A DNA stretch of 6,984 nucleotides from the NCBI GenBank assembly GCA_021807965.1, contig JAKBCI010000091.1:1-6984 (forward strand), in the 5' to 3' direction. This document shows, in pieces, positions 5,861-6,984 of the stretch. This DNA is from Actinomycetes bacterium (GTDB lineage Bacteria > Actinomycetota > Acidimicrobiia > Acidimicrobiales > RAAP-2). The notes below the pieces were generated by a model. The model was given only the letters and a program-made list of their open reading frames with translations. It had not been told where the DNA came from and ran no database searches. The first letter of the stretch is position 1, and every line of letters starts with the position of its first letter. The position numbers and the translations under genes were made by a program.

Positions 5861-6451
5861 GTGGTCAACGTCGTGCGTGATTCAGCCGTGGCGGTACGGC
5901 CGAAAATCCAGATTGTGCCGCTTCGGGGGCTGCCAATCGTCGGGGCCGCAGTTGTCTTCGTTGCCGCGTCGATCGCGGGCAATTGGCGTTGGGGGCTCAT
6001 CTTCAGCCACGTCGTGGGCGGCGCACTGTGGACCGCGATCGACCTCTTCGTCGGGCTCGTCATCGGGCCGATCCTCGGTCGGCTCTCGATGCCCGCGCGC
6101 GCCGAGTTCACGGCGCGCTTCATGCCCAAGATGGTCCTCATCATGCCGACGGTCGTCATGATGACGTTGGCCGCGGGCTTCCAGGTCGCGCTGCAGCTGG
6201 GCAACCTCGAGCCGACGAGCGTCAATCACGCGTGGCTGATCGCCTCGTTCATCGTCGTCGGGGTGATGGCGGTAGTCGCGCTCGGCGTGCTCGAGCCGGC
6301 GAACATCGCGGTGCTGCACGAGATGAACAAGCCCGAACCCAACGGCGAACTGATTGGCCAGTTGATGAAGCGCTTCATCTACACGGCGGGCATCACCGGA
6401 CTGATGCAGGTGGCCACGCTCATCATCATGACGCGCGTGGGGTCTCGATGA
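5861..6451 (+). CDS. Multi-pass membrane protein of unknown function (first of a coupled pair)
   Basis: A 196-residue protein with about five predicted membrane segments (from the GTG start: 24-39, 46-72, 91-112, 125-145, 172-190). A histidine in the second segment lies in IFSHVVGGALWTAID. The pattern of a His near small residues and Trp is reminiscent of DUF2269- or CopD-like membrane proteins, but I do not recognise the family with confidence. A conserved-looking polar stretch EPANIAVLHEMNKPEPNGEL (145-164) joins the last two segments. The start is uncertain. GTG 5861 has GGGGGG 4 bases upstream. ATG 5780 would add 27 residues, whose codons have clearly lower G/C third positions (about 16 of 27) and no RBS, so I prefer GTG. 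The stop overlaps the next start as ATGA (6448-6451), so the two proteins are translated together and may form a complex. Confidence 0.78.
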   Translation: MVNVVRDSAVAVRPKIQIVPLRGLPIVGAAVVFVAASIAGNWRWGLIFSHVVGGALWTAIDLFVGLVIGPILGRLSMPARAEFTARFMPKMVLIMPTVVMMTLAAGFQVALQLGNLEPTSVNHAWLIASFIVVGVMAVVALGVLEPANIAVLHEMNKPEPNGELIGQLMKRFIYTAGITGLMQVATLIIMTRVGSR

Positions 6452-6840
6452 CCGAGCGGCGCTTCCCACCCGTGGCGTTGCTCAGCACCGTCGCCCTCGC
6501 ATTCGTCGTCGTCGGGGGAATCACGATGGCCACCTACGCGCCGCGGCGCCCGCCGCTCGCGCTGCCCACGGTCCTGCTGGTCGTCGCGGCCCTCTCGCTC
6601 GCGTCGGCGTGGGTGGCCCTGGCCCGACACCGGCCCTTCGCGTGGCGAGCCTTTCGCCGCGTCTTCAAGTGGGCGCTGCTCGCCTACGTGATCTCGGCCG
6701 GCATGATCGAGTTCGCCTTCGTTCACGACCACACGCGCGGCGGCGCCCTCGTGGTGCTGACCGGCATGCTGATCATCTTCGCGACCAGCGTGCCGACGAC
6801 GATCGCGGTCACGACGGCGCGTTACGCCGACGCCGGCTGA
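6448..6840 (+). CDS. Small four-helix membrane protein of unknown function (second of a coupled pair)
   Basis: A 130-residue protein with four likely membrane segments at about 9-30, 38-59, 72-92 and 99-121. Arginine-rich connecting loops (APRRPP, ARHRPFAWRAFRR) point to the cytoplasmic side. A His/Asp cluster, FVHDHTRGG (91-99), sits between helices 3 and 4 and could bind metal or heme, but this is speculation. I do not recognise the family. The ATG start at 6448 overlaps the upstream stop by 4 bases. The same frame is open upstream to 5983, but that stretch lies inside the preceding gene and is arginine-rich shadow sequence. The 3' end overlaps the convergent acyl-CoA dehydrogenase by 19 bp. 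Confidence 0.78.
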   Translation: MTERRFPPVALLSTVALAFVVVGGITMATYAPRRPPLALPTVLLVVAALSLASAWVALARHRPFAWRAFRRVFKWALLAYVISAGMIEFAFVHDHTRGGALVVLTGMLIIFATSVPTTIAVTTARYADAG

Positions 6841-6984
6841 AGGTCCTTCGCGAGACCGAGGACGCGCTCGGCGATGATGTTGCGCTGCACGGTGGACGTG
6901 CCGCCGCCGATGGTGAGGGCCTGGGCGTAGAGGAAGCCGAAGTACCACGACGCGCCGTCCTCGCCACCGACGCCCCCGGGTCCG
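6822..6984 (-). CDS. Acyl-CoA dehydrogenase, C-terminal end (partial)
   Basis: The minus strand reads 53 codons from the right edge to a TAA at 6822-6824. The product contains YFGFLYAQALTIGGGTSTVQ (14-33) followed directly by RNIIAERVLGLAKD. This is the C-terminal signature of FAD-dependent acyl-CoA dehydrogenases (GGTSxxQRNIIAERVLGL), including many actinobacterial FadE proteins. These enzymes oxidise acyl-CoA thioesters to enoyl-CoA in beta-oxidation or related catabolism of lipids, sterols or other acyl-CoAs. The N-terminus, catalytic glutamate and substrate pocket are outside the window, so the specific substrate is unknown. The short tail LQPASA follows the signature. The end overlaps the convergent membrane-protein gene by 19 bp. 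Confidence 0.9.
   Translation of the reverse strand, partial: GPGGVGGEDGASWYFGFLYAQALTIGGGTSTVQRNIIAERVLGLAKDLQPASA

Noticed and set aside
5882..6469. Long minus-strand open frame opposite the membrane protein
   Set aside because: Its His/Arg/Asp-rich composition is typical of the antisense shadow of a GC-rich gene.

Overview
The window is GC-rich DNA, densely packed with genes on both strands. Codon third positions are strongly G/C, several starts are GTG, and Shine-Dalgarno sites are few. This suggests a high-GC actinobacterium. A secreted sedolisin-type protease, DUF302, a beta-decarboxylating dehydrogenase and FadE-like acyl-CoA dehydrogenase text would fit an acidimicrobial or related soil lineage, but that placement is inference. 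No rRNA, tRNA, CRISPR array, transposase or phage gene was seen.

Layout from left to right: a minus-strand integral membrane protein runs off the left edge (1-314). It is divergent from an MFS efflux-type transporter (368-1555, +). The transporter meets the end of a three-gene minus-strand cluster, and the two stop codons share one CTAG. Read in transcription order, that cluster is an isocitrate/isopropylmalate dehydrogenase-family enzyme (3735-2647), a DUF302 protein (2570-2178) and a class I SAM-dependent methyltransferase (2172-1552). A divergent regulatory region of about 370 bp (3736-4106) carries short tandem repeats and several potential hairpins. It leads into a secreted S53 serine-carboxyl peptidase (4107-5558, +), which is closed by a strong 17-bp hairpin. 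After about 255 bp with no convincing gene come two translationally coupled membrane proteins of unknown function (5861-6451 and 6448-6840, +). The last of these overlaps the 3' end of a minus-strand acyl-CoA dehydrogenase that runs off the right edge (6822-6984).

The genes do not form one obvious pathway. The plausible functional units are the dehydrogenase-DUF302-methyltransferase cluster, the stand-alone exported protease, and the membrane-protein pair. The points most worth a second look are a perfect 15-bp inverted repeat inside the transporter gene, the protease with intact catalytic residues but almost no propeptide, the dehydrogenase with altered family signatures, and the unrecognised membrane pair. 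I saw no clear evidence of a wholly new multi-gene system.
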